From NCBI RefSeq assembly GCF_900119185.1, contig NZ_FPJE01000008.1, positions 62,001 through 126,000 of the forward strand: a DNA stretch of 64,000 nt. The letters run 5' to 3'. Below the pieces are notes generated by a model that had not been told where the DNA came from, ran no database searches, and saw nothing but the letters and a program-made list of their open reading frames with translations. The position numbers were made by a program, and so were the translations under genes. Shown here one piece after another: positions 9,971 through 18,372 of the stretch. The DNA is from Sinomicrobium oceani (GTDB lineage: Bacteria > Bacteroidota > Bacteroidia > Flavobacteriales > Flavobacteriaceae). Every line of letters starts with the position of its first letter. Position 1 is the first letter of the stretch.

Positions 9971-10064
9971 TTTCTAATATTTATGAATATTCCTTTTGTG
10001 AATTTTAATTTGCTAATATCCGAAAATAATAGTTTATGAATAGAAACATATTGGATTTTCATAA

Positions 10065-10103
10065 CATCAAGGTCTTCCGTAATGAATTAAGAAAACCTTG
10101 ATG
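10065..10103 (-). other. stem-loop in the hxlA-gnd intergenic region
   Basis: CATCAAGGT (10065-10073) and ACCTTGATG (10095-10103) are a perfect 9-bp inverted repeat with a 21-nt loop, 22 bp past the hxlA stop. No T run follows on the minus strand, so it looks more like an mRNA end-protecting or processing hairpin than a full terminator. It could set a higher level of hxlBA relative to gnd-zwf-pgl. Confidence 0.5.
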
Positions 10104-10124
10104 ATGCGATGCTTCCCTAAAGAC

Positions 10125-10754
10125 CTATGCACCGATGGCTTCTTGCAAAGCTTTTGCAGCGGCTGCCGGATCTTTTGCTCCGTAGATACTTCCCCCGGCA
10201 ACGACAACAGTGGCACCGGCTGCAACAACGTCTTTTACGTTGTCGATGTTGACTCCGCCTGCAACTGAAAACGGCACCTGAGCTTCGATCCCTTCAGTAA
10301 TTAATTTTTGTATACTGTAGCCCGGCAGCGCCTGCTCGTCCAGTCCGGCATGGAGCTCTACAAATGCTACACCGAATGCAGAGACTTCCTTGGCACGTTG
10401 TACACGGTTTTGAACTCCTATGGTATCTACCACTACTTTTTTTTCCAATTTATGGGCAGCTTCTACAGCACCTTTGATCGTTGCGTCATCTACTGCCCCC
10501 ATAACCGTAACCAGATCAGCTCCGGCATTGAATGCCATTTCTGCTTCCAAAGCACCTGTGTCAGCGGTCTTCATATCTGCAAAAACGAGTTTGTCCGGAT
10601 GTGCAGATTTCATTTCCTTGATTACGTTAAGGCCTTCTGCCTTGATTAAAGGAGTCCCTAATTCGATAATATCTACATAAGGAGAAACTTTTGCAGCCAA
10701 TTCCAATGCTGCTTCAGTTGTTAATAAATCGATTGCTACTTGTAACTTAGCCAT
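10125..10754 (-). CDS. hxlA: 3-hexulose-6-phosphate synthase
   Basis: 209 residues of the OMP-decarboxylase superfamily. It condenses formaldehyde with ribulose-5-phosphate to D-arabino-3-hexulose-6-phosphate, the entry reaction of the ribulose monophosphate pathway. The metal and substrate motif D-M-K-T-A-D is at 60-65, ELHAGLDEQ at 133-141 is the region expected for the synthase, and VAGGVN near 164-169 is the phosphate loop. All expected residues are seen, and the next gene upstream is the partner isomerase hxlB (36 bp gap). Related proteins include keto-gulonate-6-phosphate decarboxylase, but the neighbouring isomerase and pentose-phosphate enzymes favour the synthase. Rare in Flavobacteria as far as I know. 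Confidence 0.9.
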   Translation of the reverse strand: MAKLQVAIDLLTTEAALELAAKVSPYVDIIELGTPLIKAEGLNVIKEMKSAHPDKLVFADMKTADTGALEAEMAFNAGADLVTVMGAVDDATIKGAVEAAHKLEKKVVVDTIGVQNRVQRAKEVSAFGVAFVELHAGLDEQALPGYSIQKLITEGIEAQVPFSVAGGVNIDNVKDVVAAGATVVVAGGSIYGAKDPAAAAKALQEAIGA

Positions 10755-10790
10755 AATACAAAAAATTAATGTTTATTTATTTCGTAATAA

Positions 10791-11357
10791 TTATTCAAGA
10801 TTGGCGTGTTTTGTCCAGAGATCCTCTTTTGTGAGTCCGGAATCTTTCCACAACTTCATAAATACAGCGTCCAGCATTATTAAGACGGACTGTTCGAACA
10901 AGCTTCCGGCATATTGTTCTGAAGCAGATTCTCCGAAATCGGTTTTTACGGCGGCTTTAATGATCAGTATATGGTCCGATATTCTCGCAATGGGGCTGTC
11001 TTTTGCCGTAGTGATAGCTACCACGGTTGCCTTTTGTCTTTTTGCTTTTTCTACAGCGGATACCAGTGTAGTCGTTGTTCCTGAGCCAGAGCCTACGATT
11101 AACATATCTCCTTCCAAAATTGCAGGGGTTGTGGTTTCGCCCATTATATGGACGTTGTAACCGAGATGCATAAAGCGCATGGCGGCCATTTTTAACGCTA
11201 ATCCGGTACGACCGGCTCCTGCGAAGAATATTCGTTTTACACTTTTTATACGGTCTTCCAGCAATGCTACGGAACGCCCTTCCATATGCGACAGCACAGC
11301 TTCATTTTCTGCTAATATGATCTTTAAATTTTTTATTGTAGTATTATCTTGTCTCAT
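10791..11357 (-). CDS. hxlB: 6-phospho-3-hexuloisomerase
   Basis: 188 residues forming a single SIS domain. It isomerises hexulose-6-phosphate to fructose-6-phosphate. GAGRTG at 47-52, the phosphosugar loop GSGSGTT at 89-95 and GSLFEQ at 151-156 are the family signatures, and the length fits. First gene of the operon hxlB-hxlA-gnd-zwf-pgl-araC. Upstream lies a 506-bp region with a -7 box at 11405-11412, so transcription should start near 11398. With hxlA it makes a formaldehyde-fixing module, as in methylotrophs and in formaldehyde detoxification of Bacillus subtilis (there regulated by HxlR, which is not the adjacent regulator here). Confidence 0.9.
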   Translation of the reverse strand: MRQDNTTIKNLKIILAENEAVLSHMEGRSVALLEDRIKSVKRIFFAGAGRTGLALKMAAMRFMHLGYNVHIMGETTTPAILEGDMLIVGSGSGTTTTLVSAVEKAKRQKATVVAITTAKDSPIARISDHILIIKAAVKTDFGESASEQYAGSLFEQSVLIMLDAVFMKLWKDSGLTKEDLWTKHANLE

Positions 11358-11404
11358 ATTCTCAATCTATAATTTCGGGATACCCCTCTCTTTTATTGAT
11401 ACTG

Positions 11405-11412
11405 CAAAATTA
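11405..11412 (-). promoter_or_regulatory. -7 box of the hxl operon promoter
   Basis: On the minus strand TAATTTTG fits TAnnTTTG and lies 48 bp before the hxlB ATG. A TTTG at 11443-11440 is too far upstream to be a standard -33 element, which would fit a promoter that depends on an activator. Confidence 0.45.
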
Positions 11413-11791
11413 TATGGTGAGGTCCTGATGCATATTATACAAATGATGTTATCTGATATACATTCACTCCTGTTTCGCCTTGTAAAGCGGCATGTGCCGT
11501 TTATGACCAATGACGGATAATAACAGAAAGGCAGAAGTATTTGAACCTTTGAAAAGCAAGCGGTCTATAGCTGGGAATAGCAGGTATGGTAGTACCGTTT
11601 CCTATAAGGGTAGCCGGAACTGTTGGCGGCTTTTAAAATTGCGGTTTGTTTGGAGCCGGGACAAAGGAAAAGGAGACCGGAAAATTATATGATCTATTTG
11701 CCTTTCGGGCAGAAGACTTCTGCTTTTTGGCAGCGGTTTTGAATGTAAAAGATATTAAGAAGACGTGGCTTAGAACTGATTTCCGTAAAAA

Positions 11792-11823
11792 CAAAAAACG
11801 CCCTGCGCGTGCAGAACGTTTTT
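11792..11823 (-). terminator. bidirectional terminator after fadE
   Basis: A-rich run, stem AACG..CTGC / GCAG..CGTT with small internal loops around GCGT, and T run on the far side. It lies 41 bp past the fadE stop and separates the fatty-acid genes from the hxl operon. Confidence 0.65.
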
Positions 11824-11863
11824 ATAACCAACCAAAACCTTCCCGATGTTGTAACGCCGGGAA

Positions 11864-13672
11864 TTAGAAACAATATTCGTTTTCTGCAATAACCTTGTCT
11901 GCAATTTTCTCTCGGAGCGCAACGACATTCGGCAGATTTGTATATTTTGTGAAGCGTTTAAGTCCCATGAGCATCATGCGTTGTTCGTCGCCTTCGGCAA
12001 AGGAAGCAATACCTTCTTTTCCTTTTTGTGTAATAATATCCACAGCATTATAAAGATATAGTCTGGCCATGGCGATCTGAGTGTCGGCTTTATCTTCTCC
12101 ATCTCTCTTAGCGAGTTTTTCGGTTCTCAGGATAACAGATTCGGCCATATAGATCTCGATAAGTATATCTGCGGCTGCCATAAGCAACTGCTGATGTTCT
12201 TCGAGGGCAGGTCCGTATTTTTGTACGGCAGACCCCGCAACCATGAGAAATACCTTTTTCAATTTACCGATCATTTCCTTTTCTTCGGAGAAGAGCTGGG
12301 AATAATCGGGAGTATCAAAAGAAGGAATACCCATCAGTTCATCCGCTACATTTTTGGCAGGGGTGAGCAGGTCTACATGTCCTTTCATGGCTTTTTTAAC
12401 CAGCATGCCTACCGTAAGCATACGGTTTATTTCGTTTGTTCCTTCGTAGATACGGGATATTCTCGCATCTCTCCATGCGGCTTCCATAGGGGTGTCTTCC
12501 GAGAACCCCATACCTCCGAAAATCTGAATTCCTTCATCCGTACAATGCTGGATATCTTCGGAAACAGCTACTTTGAGTATAGAACATTCGATAGCGTATT
12601 CTTCTACGCCTTTCAGTTCGGCTTCCTGGTGCGTATTACCCTGTGACTGTCTTATGGCAATACGGTCTTCTATGTTTTTGGCAGCCCTGTACGATGCAGA
12701 CTCTCCGGCATACATCGTTGCAGCCATTTCTGCGAGTTTGGATTTAATAGCTCCGAACTGTGCAATAGGAGTTTTAAACTGTACACGCTCATTGGCGTAT
12801 TTTACCGAATTGGTAATTACCCTTCGCTGAGCATCGAGACATGCCGCAGCGAGCTTTATACGGCCTATATTGAGGGCATTCATGGCAATCTTGAAACCAT
12901 CACCTCTTTCGGAAAGCACGTTCTCCACCGGAACTTTGGTATCGTTAAAGAATACCTGCCGGGTAGAGGAGGCCCTGATCCCCAGTTTATGCTCTTCTTC
13001 ACCGAGCGTAATACCGTTATCCGGATCGTACTCTACGATAAAGCCGGTGATATATTTATCGTCTTCTATCCGGGCAAAAACAATCATCAGGTTGCAGAAC
13101 CCCGCATTGGATATCCACATTTTCTGACCGGAGATCAGGTAGTGTTTCCCATCTTCACTGAGTACAGCTTTTGTTTTACCACTGTTGGCATCGCTCCCGG
13201 CTCCCGGTTCGGTAAGGCAGTACGAACCAAACCATTCTCCCGATGCCAGGCGAGGTACGTATTTCTTCTTTTGTTCTTCGGTTCCGTAAAGGAGTATAGG
13301 CATGGTACCGATACCGGTATGTGCACCGAAAGCGGTAGCCAGCGAACCTGTTGCCCCGGAGATATAGTCACAAACCAGCATGGTGGACACAAAACCCATT
13401 CCCATACCGCCCAATTCCTCCGGTACCGCTATACTGAGAAGACCGAGCTCTCCTGCCTTGCGCATGATCTCCTCGGTAAAGGCGTAATCCTTCTTCTCAA
13501 ACTTTTCTTTATTCGGCCATACTTCACGGTCTATAAAATCTTTTACCGTGTCCCGCATCATTTTCTGTTCTTCCGAAAAATCTTCAGGAGTAAAAATATC
13601 CTCGCATGCGGTTTCCTTAATGAGAAACTGTCCGCCACGGAGTATATTGTCTTGTTCTGCTTGTGTTTCCAT
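11864..13672 (-). CDS. fadE: acyl-CoA dehydrogenase (FadE type, with C-terminal extension)
   Basis: 602 residues. An FAD enzyme catalysing the first, alpha-beta dehydrogenation step of fatty-acid beta-oxidation. The N-terminal helical, middle beta and C-terminal helical ACAD domains are in order: [16 protein letters not shown] near 150-165 and WISNAGFC near 185 are the flavin and substrate blocks, and [21 protein letters not shown] with RIYEGTNEI is the C-terminal ACAD signature. About 150 further residues follow the core, as in Bacillus FadE (similar total length). Last gene of a marR-fadN-fadA-fadE row, 32 bp after fadA. The order fadN-fadA-fadE is that of the Bacillus fadNAE operon. Confidence 0.92.
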   Translation of the reverse strand: METQAEQDNILRGGQFLIKETACEDIFTPEDFSEEQKMMRDTVKDFIDREVWPNKEKFEKKDYAFTEEIMRKAGELGLLSIAVPEELGGMGMGFVSTMLVCDYISGATGSLATAFGAHTGIGTMPILLYGTEEQKKKYVPRLASGEWFGSYCLTEPGAGSDANSGKTKAVLSEDGKHYLISGQKMWISNAGFCNLMIVFARIEDDKYITGFIVEYDPDNGITLGEEEHKLGIRASSTRQVFFNDTKVPVENVLSERGDGFKIAMNALNIGRIKLAAACLDAQRRVITNSVKYANERVQFKTPIAQFGAIKSKLAEMAATMYAGESASYRAAKNIEDRIAIRQSQGNTHQEAELKGVEEYAIECSILKVAVSEDIQHCTDEGIQIFGGMGFSEDTPMEAAWRDARISRIYEGTNEINRMLTVGMLVKKAMKGHVDLLTPAKNVADELMGIPSFDTPDYSQLFSEEKEMIGKLKKVFLMVAGSAVQKYGPALEEHQQLLMAAADILIEIYMAESVILRTEKLAKRDGEDKADTQIAMARLYLYNAVDIITQKGKEGIASFAEGDEQRMMLMGLKRFTKYTNLPNVVALREKIADKVIAENEYCF

Positions 13673-13704
13673 AACCCTTTTTATTATTTTGTTTTCTCAG
13701 TGTC

Positions 13705-14886
13705 TTATAACAATTCGTATATACCGGCTGCACCTTGTCCGGTACCCACACACATGGTTACCATTCCGTATTTATTTCCGCGCCGTTTCATTTCATCAAA
13801 CAATTGTACGGAGAGTTTGGCCCCGGTGCATCCCAGGGGATGCCCCAAAGCAATCGCTCCGCCATTGACATTGACGATATCGGGATTCATACCGAGTTCC
13901 CGGATCACAGCAAGAGATTGCGAGGCAAAGGCTTCGTTGAGCTCTACAAGCTCGATATCTTTCAATTGCATTCCGGCTTGTTGCAAAGCCTTCGGGATCG
14001 CTTTTACAGGGCCGATCCCCATAATCCTGGGCTCGACACCGGCGGCGGCATAGCTGACCAACCGCGCTATGGGTTCCAGGTTGAGTTCTTTAACCATCTC
14101 TTCACTCATCACCATAACAAAAGCGGCTCCGTCACTCATCTGCGAAGAGTTTCCGGCAGTAACACTTCCGTTATTGGCAAAGACGGGGCGTAATTTGGCA
14201 AGCACTTCAAGGGAAGTATCGGCACGAGGGCCTTCGTCTTTGCTTACGGTATAATTTTTTGTTGCTTTTTTTCCTGAACTATCCACATAAGTCTGTTCTA
14301 TGGGAATAGGAATGATCTGCCGGTCGAATTTTCCTTCCGCCTGGGCTTTTAGGGCTTTTTGATGTGAGTTGAAAGCAAATTCGTCCTGATCTTCTCTTGT
14401 GACCTTGAATTTTTCGGCCACGGCTTCTGCAGTGAGTCCCATACCCCAGTAATAATTTTCATGGCCTGCCTTGGCCAGAGCATAATCGGGTACAGGCTTG
14501 TAGCCTCCCATGGGAATATAACTCATACTTTCCGCACCACCCGCGATGATACAACCGGCCATTCCAGATTGTATTTTTGCAGTGGCCATACCTATGGTCT
14601 CTATACCGGAAGCGCAGTACCGATTGACCGTAACTCCGGGGACATCGACGATATCGAGTCCCATCAGGGAGATGAGCCTTGCCATATTCAATCCCTGTTC
14701 GGCTTCGGGCATGGCATTACCCACCATCACATCGTCGATCCGTTTTTTATCGAGTTGCGGGAGTTCTTTGATGATATGCTGTATTGTTTCTGCCGCGAGC
14801 TCATCCGGTCTTTTAAACCGGAAGGTGCCTCTCGGGGCTTTGCCTACGGCAGTACGGTATGCTTTTACTATATATGCTGTTTTCAT
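13705..14886 (-). CDS. fadA: acetyl-CoA C-acyltransferase (3-ketoacyl-CoA thiolase)
   Basis: 393 residues, typical thiolase length. It cleaves 3-ketoacyl-CoA with CoA to acetyl-CoA and a shortened acyl-CoA. The nucleophile Cys91 is in [31 protein letters not shown] carries the active-site His, and the C-terminal [16 protein letters not shown] has the second Cys. It lies between fadN (283-bp gap upstream) and fadE (32 bp downstream), all on the minus strand. Function is confident. The long upstream gap could contain an extra promoter or a repeat insertion, see 14887-15169. Confidence 0.95.
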   Translation of the reverse strand: MKTAYIVKAYRTAVGKAPRGTFRFKRPDELAAETIQHIIKELPQLDKKRIDDVMVGNAMPEAEQGLNMARLISLMGLDIVDVPGVTVNRYCASGIETIGMATAKIQSGMAGCIIAGGAESMSYIPMGGYKPVPDYALAKAGHENYYWGMGLTAEAVAEKFKVTREDQDEFAFNSHQKALKAQAEGKFDRQIIPIPIEQTYVDSSGKKATKNYTVSKDEGPRADTSLEVLAKLRPVFANNGSVTAGNSSQMSDGAAFVMVMSEEMVKELNLEPIARLVSYAAAGVEPRIMGIGPVKAIPKALQQAGMQLKDIELVELNEAFASQSLAVIRELGMNPDIVNVNGGAIALGHPLGCTGAKLSVQLFDEMKRRGNKYGMVTMCVGTGQGAAGIYELL

Positions 14887-15169
14887 TTTTTAGATGTTAG
14901 ATGTTAGTATTGAGATGTTAGATTTTTGATTTGAACGAATAAAACATCTTCTGAATTTCTTCCTGCTTCTTCCGCTATATTGGAAGGAACGGAAACAGAA
15001 CTTCTCTTGATTTGAGAACTAATTCCGAATTTCTCATTATCCGGGATTTTAGAATAGCGTATATAAATTTCTTTGGCTCATGGTATCGATTTTTTCCAAA
15101 CAATTAAATCCTCTGCTTTATACATGTTATAAAAATCTAAATTCTAAAATCTCATTACTCCATGCTTTA
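14887..15169. other. 283-bp gap between fadN and fadA with short direct repeats
   Basis: Low-complexity AT-rich spacer inside an otherwise tight operon. TAGATGTTAG / ATGTTAG / GAGATGTTAGA repeat at 14891-14921, and at the other end (about 15130-15152) stands CTAAATTCTAAAATCTC. Such ATCTAACATC-like spacers are, as I recall, scattered in flavobacterial genomes. No gene is seen. Confidence 0.45.
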
Positions 15170-17575
15170 TTAATTCCTCAACGGTTTCCCCGTCTTCAAC
15201 ATGTGTTGTATCCTTTCGAGCGTTTTGCGTTCAGTGCATAAGGAGAGGAACGCTTCCCGTTCGAGATCCAGCAGGTACTGTTCGCTGACATGGGAGGCTT
15301 CGGAAAGATCTCCGCCTGCCATGACATAAGCCAGTTTGTTGGCTATTTTCTTATCGTGTTCGGATATATATTTACCCGCATACATGCTGTCCGTACCAAC
15401 GAGGAAGGCGCCGAGGGCCTGTTTTCCCAGTACTTTGATATCTTTTCTCTTTACCGGTTGGGTGTATCCGGCATCGGCCAGTAATACCGCATGCTTTTTG
15501 GCTTCGGCGATCTGGCGGTCCTTGTTAACCACAATGATATCCTTGCCTTTTTGCAGAATACCGAGGTCATAGGCTTCATAGGCAGATGTAGATACTTTTG
15601 CCGTTCCTATAGTGAGGAAGTATTCTCTTAGCGCATTCAACTCCACATCGTCTTTTTTAAAGGTATCCGATGCCCTCAGTGTCATTTCTTTGGAGCCTCC
15701 CCCTCCCGGGATTACCCCGACACCGAATTCAACCAGGCCGATATAGGTTTCGGCTGCGGCCACTACCTTGTCGGCGTGCATGCTCATTTCACACCCGCCT
15801 CCGAGTGTCATTCCGTGAGGAGCTACAACTACCGGAATAGAAGAGTATCGCACCCGCATCATGGTATCCTGGAACATCTTTATGGCCATATTAAGTTCGT
15901 CGTATTCCTGTTCCACAGCCATCATAAAGATCATCCCTATATTCGCTCCGACCGAAAAATTGGCAGCCTGGTTACCGATAACCAGTCCGTCATACTCCTT
16001 TTCGGCGATATCTATCGCCTTATTGATCCCCTGTAATACTTCTCCGCCTATCGTGTTCATTTTGGAGCGGAATTCTACATTGAGGATACCGTCTCCCAGA
16101 TCTTCAACGATGGTGTCGCTATTGCTCCAGACTTTTTTACTTTCACGGATATTGTTGAGGATGATAAAGGCGTCCTGTCCCGGGACCTTCACCTGGGAAC
16201 GGGAAGAAACATCGTAATAATAGGTATTTCCATCCTTGATGGTATAAAAAGAATCGTTTCCGGAACCGAGCATTTCCTCTACCCAGGCGGCAGGTTTTTC
16301 ACCCTCGGCTTTCATAATCTCAAGTCCGTCTTTTATGCCTATCGCATCCCATATTTCAAACGGTCCGTTCTCCCATCCGAATCCCGCTTTCATGGCATCG
16401 TCTATTTTATAAAGATCATCGGTGATTTCGGAAATACGATGTGAAACATAGGCAAACATGGCAGCAAAATTCTTTCTGTAGAAGTCGCCAGCTTTATCTT
16501 TTCCGCCGACCAGTACTTTAAAACGGTCGATAGGACGATCTATGGTTTTGGTGAGCTCGAGCGTGGCAAAAGATGCTTTTTTACCGGGGCGGTATTCCAG
16601 AGTATCCAGATCGAGGGAAAGTATTTCACTCTTTCCGTCATCGTTCTTAACCTTTTTATAGAACCCTTGCCCTGTTTTACTACCCAGCCATTTGTTTTCC
16701 ATCATGGTATTGATGAAGCCCGGCAGTTTAAAGAGTTCATGGGCTTCGTCTTCCGGACAATTTTCATAAAGCCCGTTAGCCACATGTACCAGGGTATCGA
16801 GCCCCACCACATCTACGGTACGGAAGGTAGCCGATTTCGGGCGCCCGATGACCGGGCCGGTGAGTTTGTCTACTTCTTCTATGGTCAGTCCCATTTCTTT
16901 CACCTGGTGAAAAAGGCTCATAATCCCGAAAATCCCTACGCGGTTCCCGATAAAAGCAGGAGTGTCTTTAGCAACTACCGATGTTTTTCCGAGGAATTTA
17001 TCACCGTAAACATTCAGAAAACCGAGAACTTCTTCCGAAGTCTTCGGTCCGGGAATAATTTCAAAAAGCTTGAGATATCGTGCGGGATTGAAGAAGTGTG
17101 TGCCGCAAAAGTGCCTCTGGAAATCTTCGCTGCGGCCTTCGCTCATAAAATGAATCGGAATTCCGGAAGTATTCGAAGTAATCAGCGTGCCGGGAGTGCG
17201 GTATTGTTCTATCTGCTCGAAAACCTTTTTCTTGATGTCGAGTCTTTCCACGACGACTTCGATCACCCAGTCTACCCCGGAAATCTTACTGAGGTCATCC
17301 TCGAGATTTCCCGTCGTAATGCGGTCCGCAAATTTTTTGTGATAGATAGGAGAGGGGTTCGACTTCAATGCCGCAGTCAGGTTGTCGTTGGCGATACGAT
17401 TTCGGACCACCTTATCATTCAGGCTCAGTCCCTTTTGCTGTTCTTTATCGGTAAGCTCCCGGGGAACGATATCGAGAAGCAGTACTTCTACGCCGATATT
17501 GGCAAAATGACAGGCAATGCCACTTCCCATAATTCCGGAGCCGATAACTGCTACTTTCTTAATGTTTCGTTTCAT
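15170..17575 (-). CDS. fadN: 3-hydroxyacyl-CoA dehydrogenase / enoyl-CoA hydratase fusion (FadN type)
   Basis: 801 residues carrying two beta-oxidation activities. The N-terminal NAD-binding 3-hydroxyacyl-CoA dehydrogenase starts with VAVIGSGIMGSGIA (about 8-21) and has SNTSGIPIHFM and GTHFFNPARYLKLFEII. The C-terminal crotonase-fold hydratase (about 480-690) has VVVAPHGMTLGGGCEMSMHAD. This dehydrogenase-first order is that of Bacillus FadN; FadB of E. coli has the hydratase first. It follows marR by 52 bp and should be driven by the palindrome-controlled promoter at 18084-18120. Cytoplasmic, acting on acyl-CoA made by the nearby FadD. Confident on both domains. Confidence 0.94.
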   Translation of the reverse strand: MKRNIKKVAVIGSGIMGSGIACHFANIGVEVLLLDIVPRELTDKEQQKGLSLNDKVVRNRIANDNLTAALKSNPSPIYHKKFADRITTGNLEDDLSKISGVDWVIEVVVERLDIKKKVFEQIEQYRTPGTLITSNTSGIPIHFMSEGRSEDFQRHFCGTHFFNPARYLKLFEIIPGPKTSEEVLGFLNVYGDKFLGKTSVVAKDTPAFIGNRVGIFGIMSLFHQVKEMGLTIEEVDKLTGPVIGRPKSATFRTVDVVGLDTLVHVANGLYENCPEDEAHELFKLPGFINTMMENKWLGSKTGQGFYKKVKNDDGKSEILSLDLDTLEYRPGKKASFATLELTKTIDRPIDRFKVLVGGKDKAGDFYRKNFAAMFAYVSHRISEITDDLYKIDDAMKAGFGWENGPFEIWDAIGIKDGLEIMKAEGEKPAAWVEEMLGSGNDSFYTIKDGNTYYYDVSSRSQVKVPGQDAFIILNNIRESKKVWSNSDTIVEDLGDGILNVEFRSKMNTIGGEVLQGINKAIDIAEKEYDGLVIGNQAANFSVGANIGMIFMMAVEQEYDELNMAIKMFQDTMMRVRYSSIPVVVAPHGMTLGGGCEMSMHADKVVAAAETYIGLVEFGVGVIPGGGGSKEMTLRASDTFKKDDVELNALREYFLTIGTAKVSTSAYEAYDLGILQKGKDIIVVNKDRQIAEAKKHAVLLADAGYTQPVKRKDIKVLGKQALGAFLVGTDSMYAGKYISEHDKKIANKLAYVMAGGDLSEASHVSEQYLLDLEREAFLSLCTERKTLERIQHMLKTGKPLRN

Positions 17576-17627
17576 GTGTTTTGTTGTGGTTTTTCGTTAT
17601 GGTGATAGCACCGTAAAAACGGGCGTA

Positions 17628-18065
17628 TTATGATTTATATATTTTCTTTTCGACGATGAGATTGTTTATAATCTCAACAACCTCAAAAAATGATTTAAGC
17701 TTTTCTTCGGATACCTGGTCTTTAATGACTTCATTGAATCGTAAGACAACAGCCTTGGAAAGTTCCCTTTTTTCCCGTCCGAGCTCGGTAAGGCAAATCA
17801 GGACACTCCTGCCGTCATCGGGATTGGGTTTCCTTTCGATCAGGCCCTTTGCCTGCATGTTTTTGAGAATGCGGGATAAACTGGTGGCTTCCATACCCAT
17901 TTTAGGGCCAAGTGAAGTGGAAGGTGTACCCTTTTCTTTATCTATACTCAATAAAGTAAATCCTGTTGCCATAGTAGTGTCGTATTTTCCGGCTTCTTCA
18001 TTGTACATCCTCGCAATAGCCTGCCAGGTAGCTCGCAATGCGTAATCTATGGTTTTGTCTTTCAT
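17628..18065 (-). CDS. MarR-family regulator of the fatty-acid operon
   Basis: 145 residues with a winged helix in the centre: MGMEATSLSRILKNMQAKGLIERKPNPDDGRSVLI contains the recognition helix and the beta wing with the conserved D-x-R. First gene of marR-fadN-fadA-fadE. The frame is open to 18086, but the -7 box at 18084-18091 places the transcript start near 18077, so ATG 18065 (MKDKTIDYALRA) is the start. A perfect 24-bp palindrome fills the space between the -33 and -7 positions, the expected place for a repressor site, so autorepression relieved by an acyl-CoA is likely. The ligand is inferred from the neighbours only. Confidence 0.9.
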   Translation of the reverse strand: MKDKTIDYALRATWQAIARMYNEEAGKYDTTMATGFTLLSIDKEKGTPSTSLGPKMGMEATSLSRILKNMQAKGLIERKPNPDDGRSVLICLTELGREKRELSKAVVLRFNEVIKDQVSEEKLKSFFEVVEIINNLIVEKKIYKS

Positions 18066-18083
18066 CTGAATCGGTCTGAAAAC

Positions 18084-18120
18084 CAAATATACAAAAATTT
18101 ACTATGCACGCATAGTAAAT
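18084..18120 (-). promoter_or_regulatory. marR-fad promoter with 24-bp palindromic operator
   Basis: The minus-strand -7 box TATATTTG is at 18084-18091. Immediately upstream, ATTTACTATGC (18097-18107), AC, GCATAGTAAAT (18110-18120) is a perfect 11-bp inverted repeat. It covers the -10 to -35 region, so a bound MarR dimer would block polymerase. Confidence 0.75.
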
Positions 18121-18336
18121 AGGTGTTAATTTTTATGATGTTCAAAACCAAGCTTTAATTTATGACAATTCTTTAATAAAACCTAAAATTGGGATAGGGT
18201 TTTAACCATAATTTAATGGTTTCGATGATCGATCTGACCGGATGTACTATGGGATGCCTAAAAGCTGGGGAAAACAACAACTGGCCCTGATTATAGCTAT
18301 GGTGTAAGCAATACACCTGTTATTTCACAGAATATG

Positions 18337-18344
18337 TATATTTG
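18337..18344 (+). promoter_or_regulatory. -7 box upstream of the fucosidase gene
   Basis: TATATTTG matches TAnnTTTG 28 bp before the ATG at 18373. There is no good -33 element. The rest of the 18121-18372 gap shows nothing else. Confidence 0.5.
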
Positions 18345-18372
18345 TTATCGAACACGTTAATGAAATTTCAGT

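Larger units (their letters stand above)
11358..11863. other. 506-bp intergenic region upstream of the hxl operon
   Basis: No credible gene. Two short plus-strand open frames (60 and 73 codons) have odd composition and no family look. The region holds the hxlB -7 box (11405-11412), a terminator-like hairpin (11792-11823) at the fadE end, and about 350 bp in between with no clear repeat or palindrome. It is large enough for an AraC-type operator or a small RNA, but none can be supported by eye. Confidence 0.5.

Noticed and set aside
11510-11867. Two small plus-strand open frames in the gap upstream of hxlB
   Set aside because: They overlap each other, have no promoter box or ribosome site, have unusual Arg/Lys-rich composition and run through the fadE terminator.
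12989-14053. A 354-codon open frame on the plus strand opposite fadE and fadA
   Set aside because: It lies antisense to two strongly conserved genes, and its product has no recognisable motif; the same is true of other long antisense frames such as 16667-17605, 25851-26846 and 616-1515.
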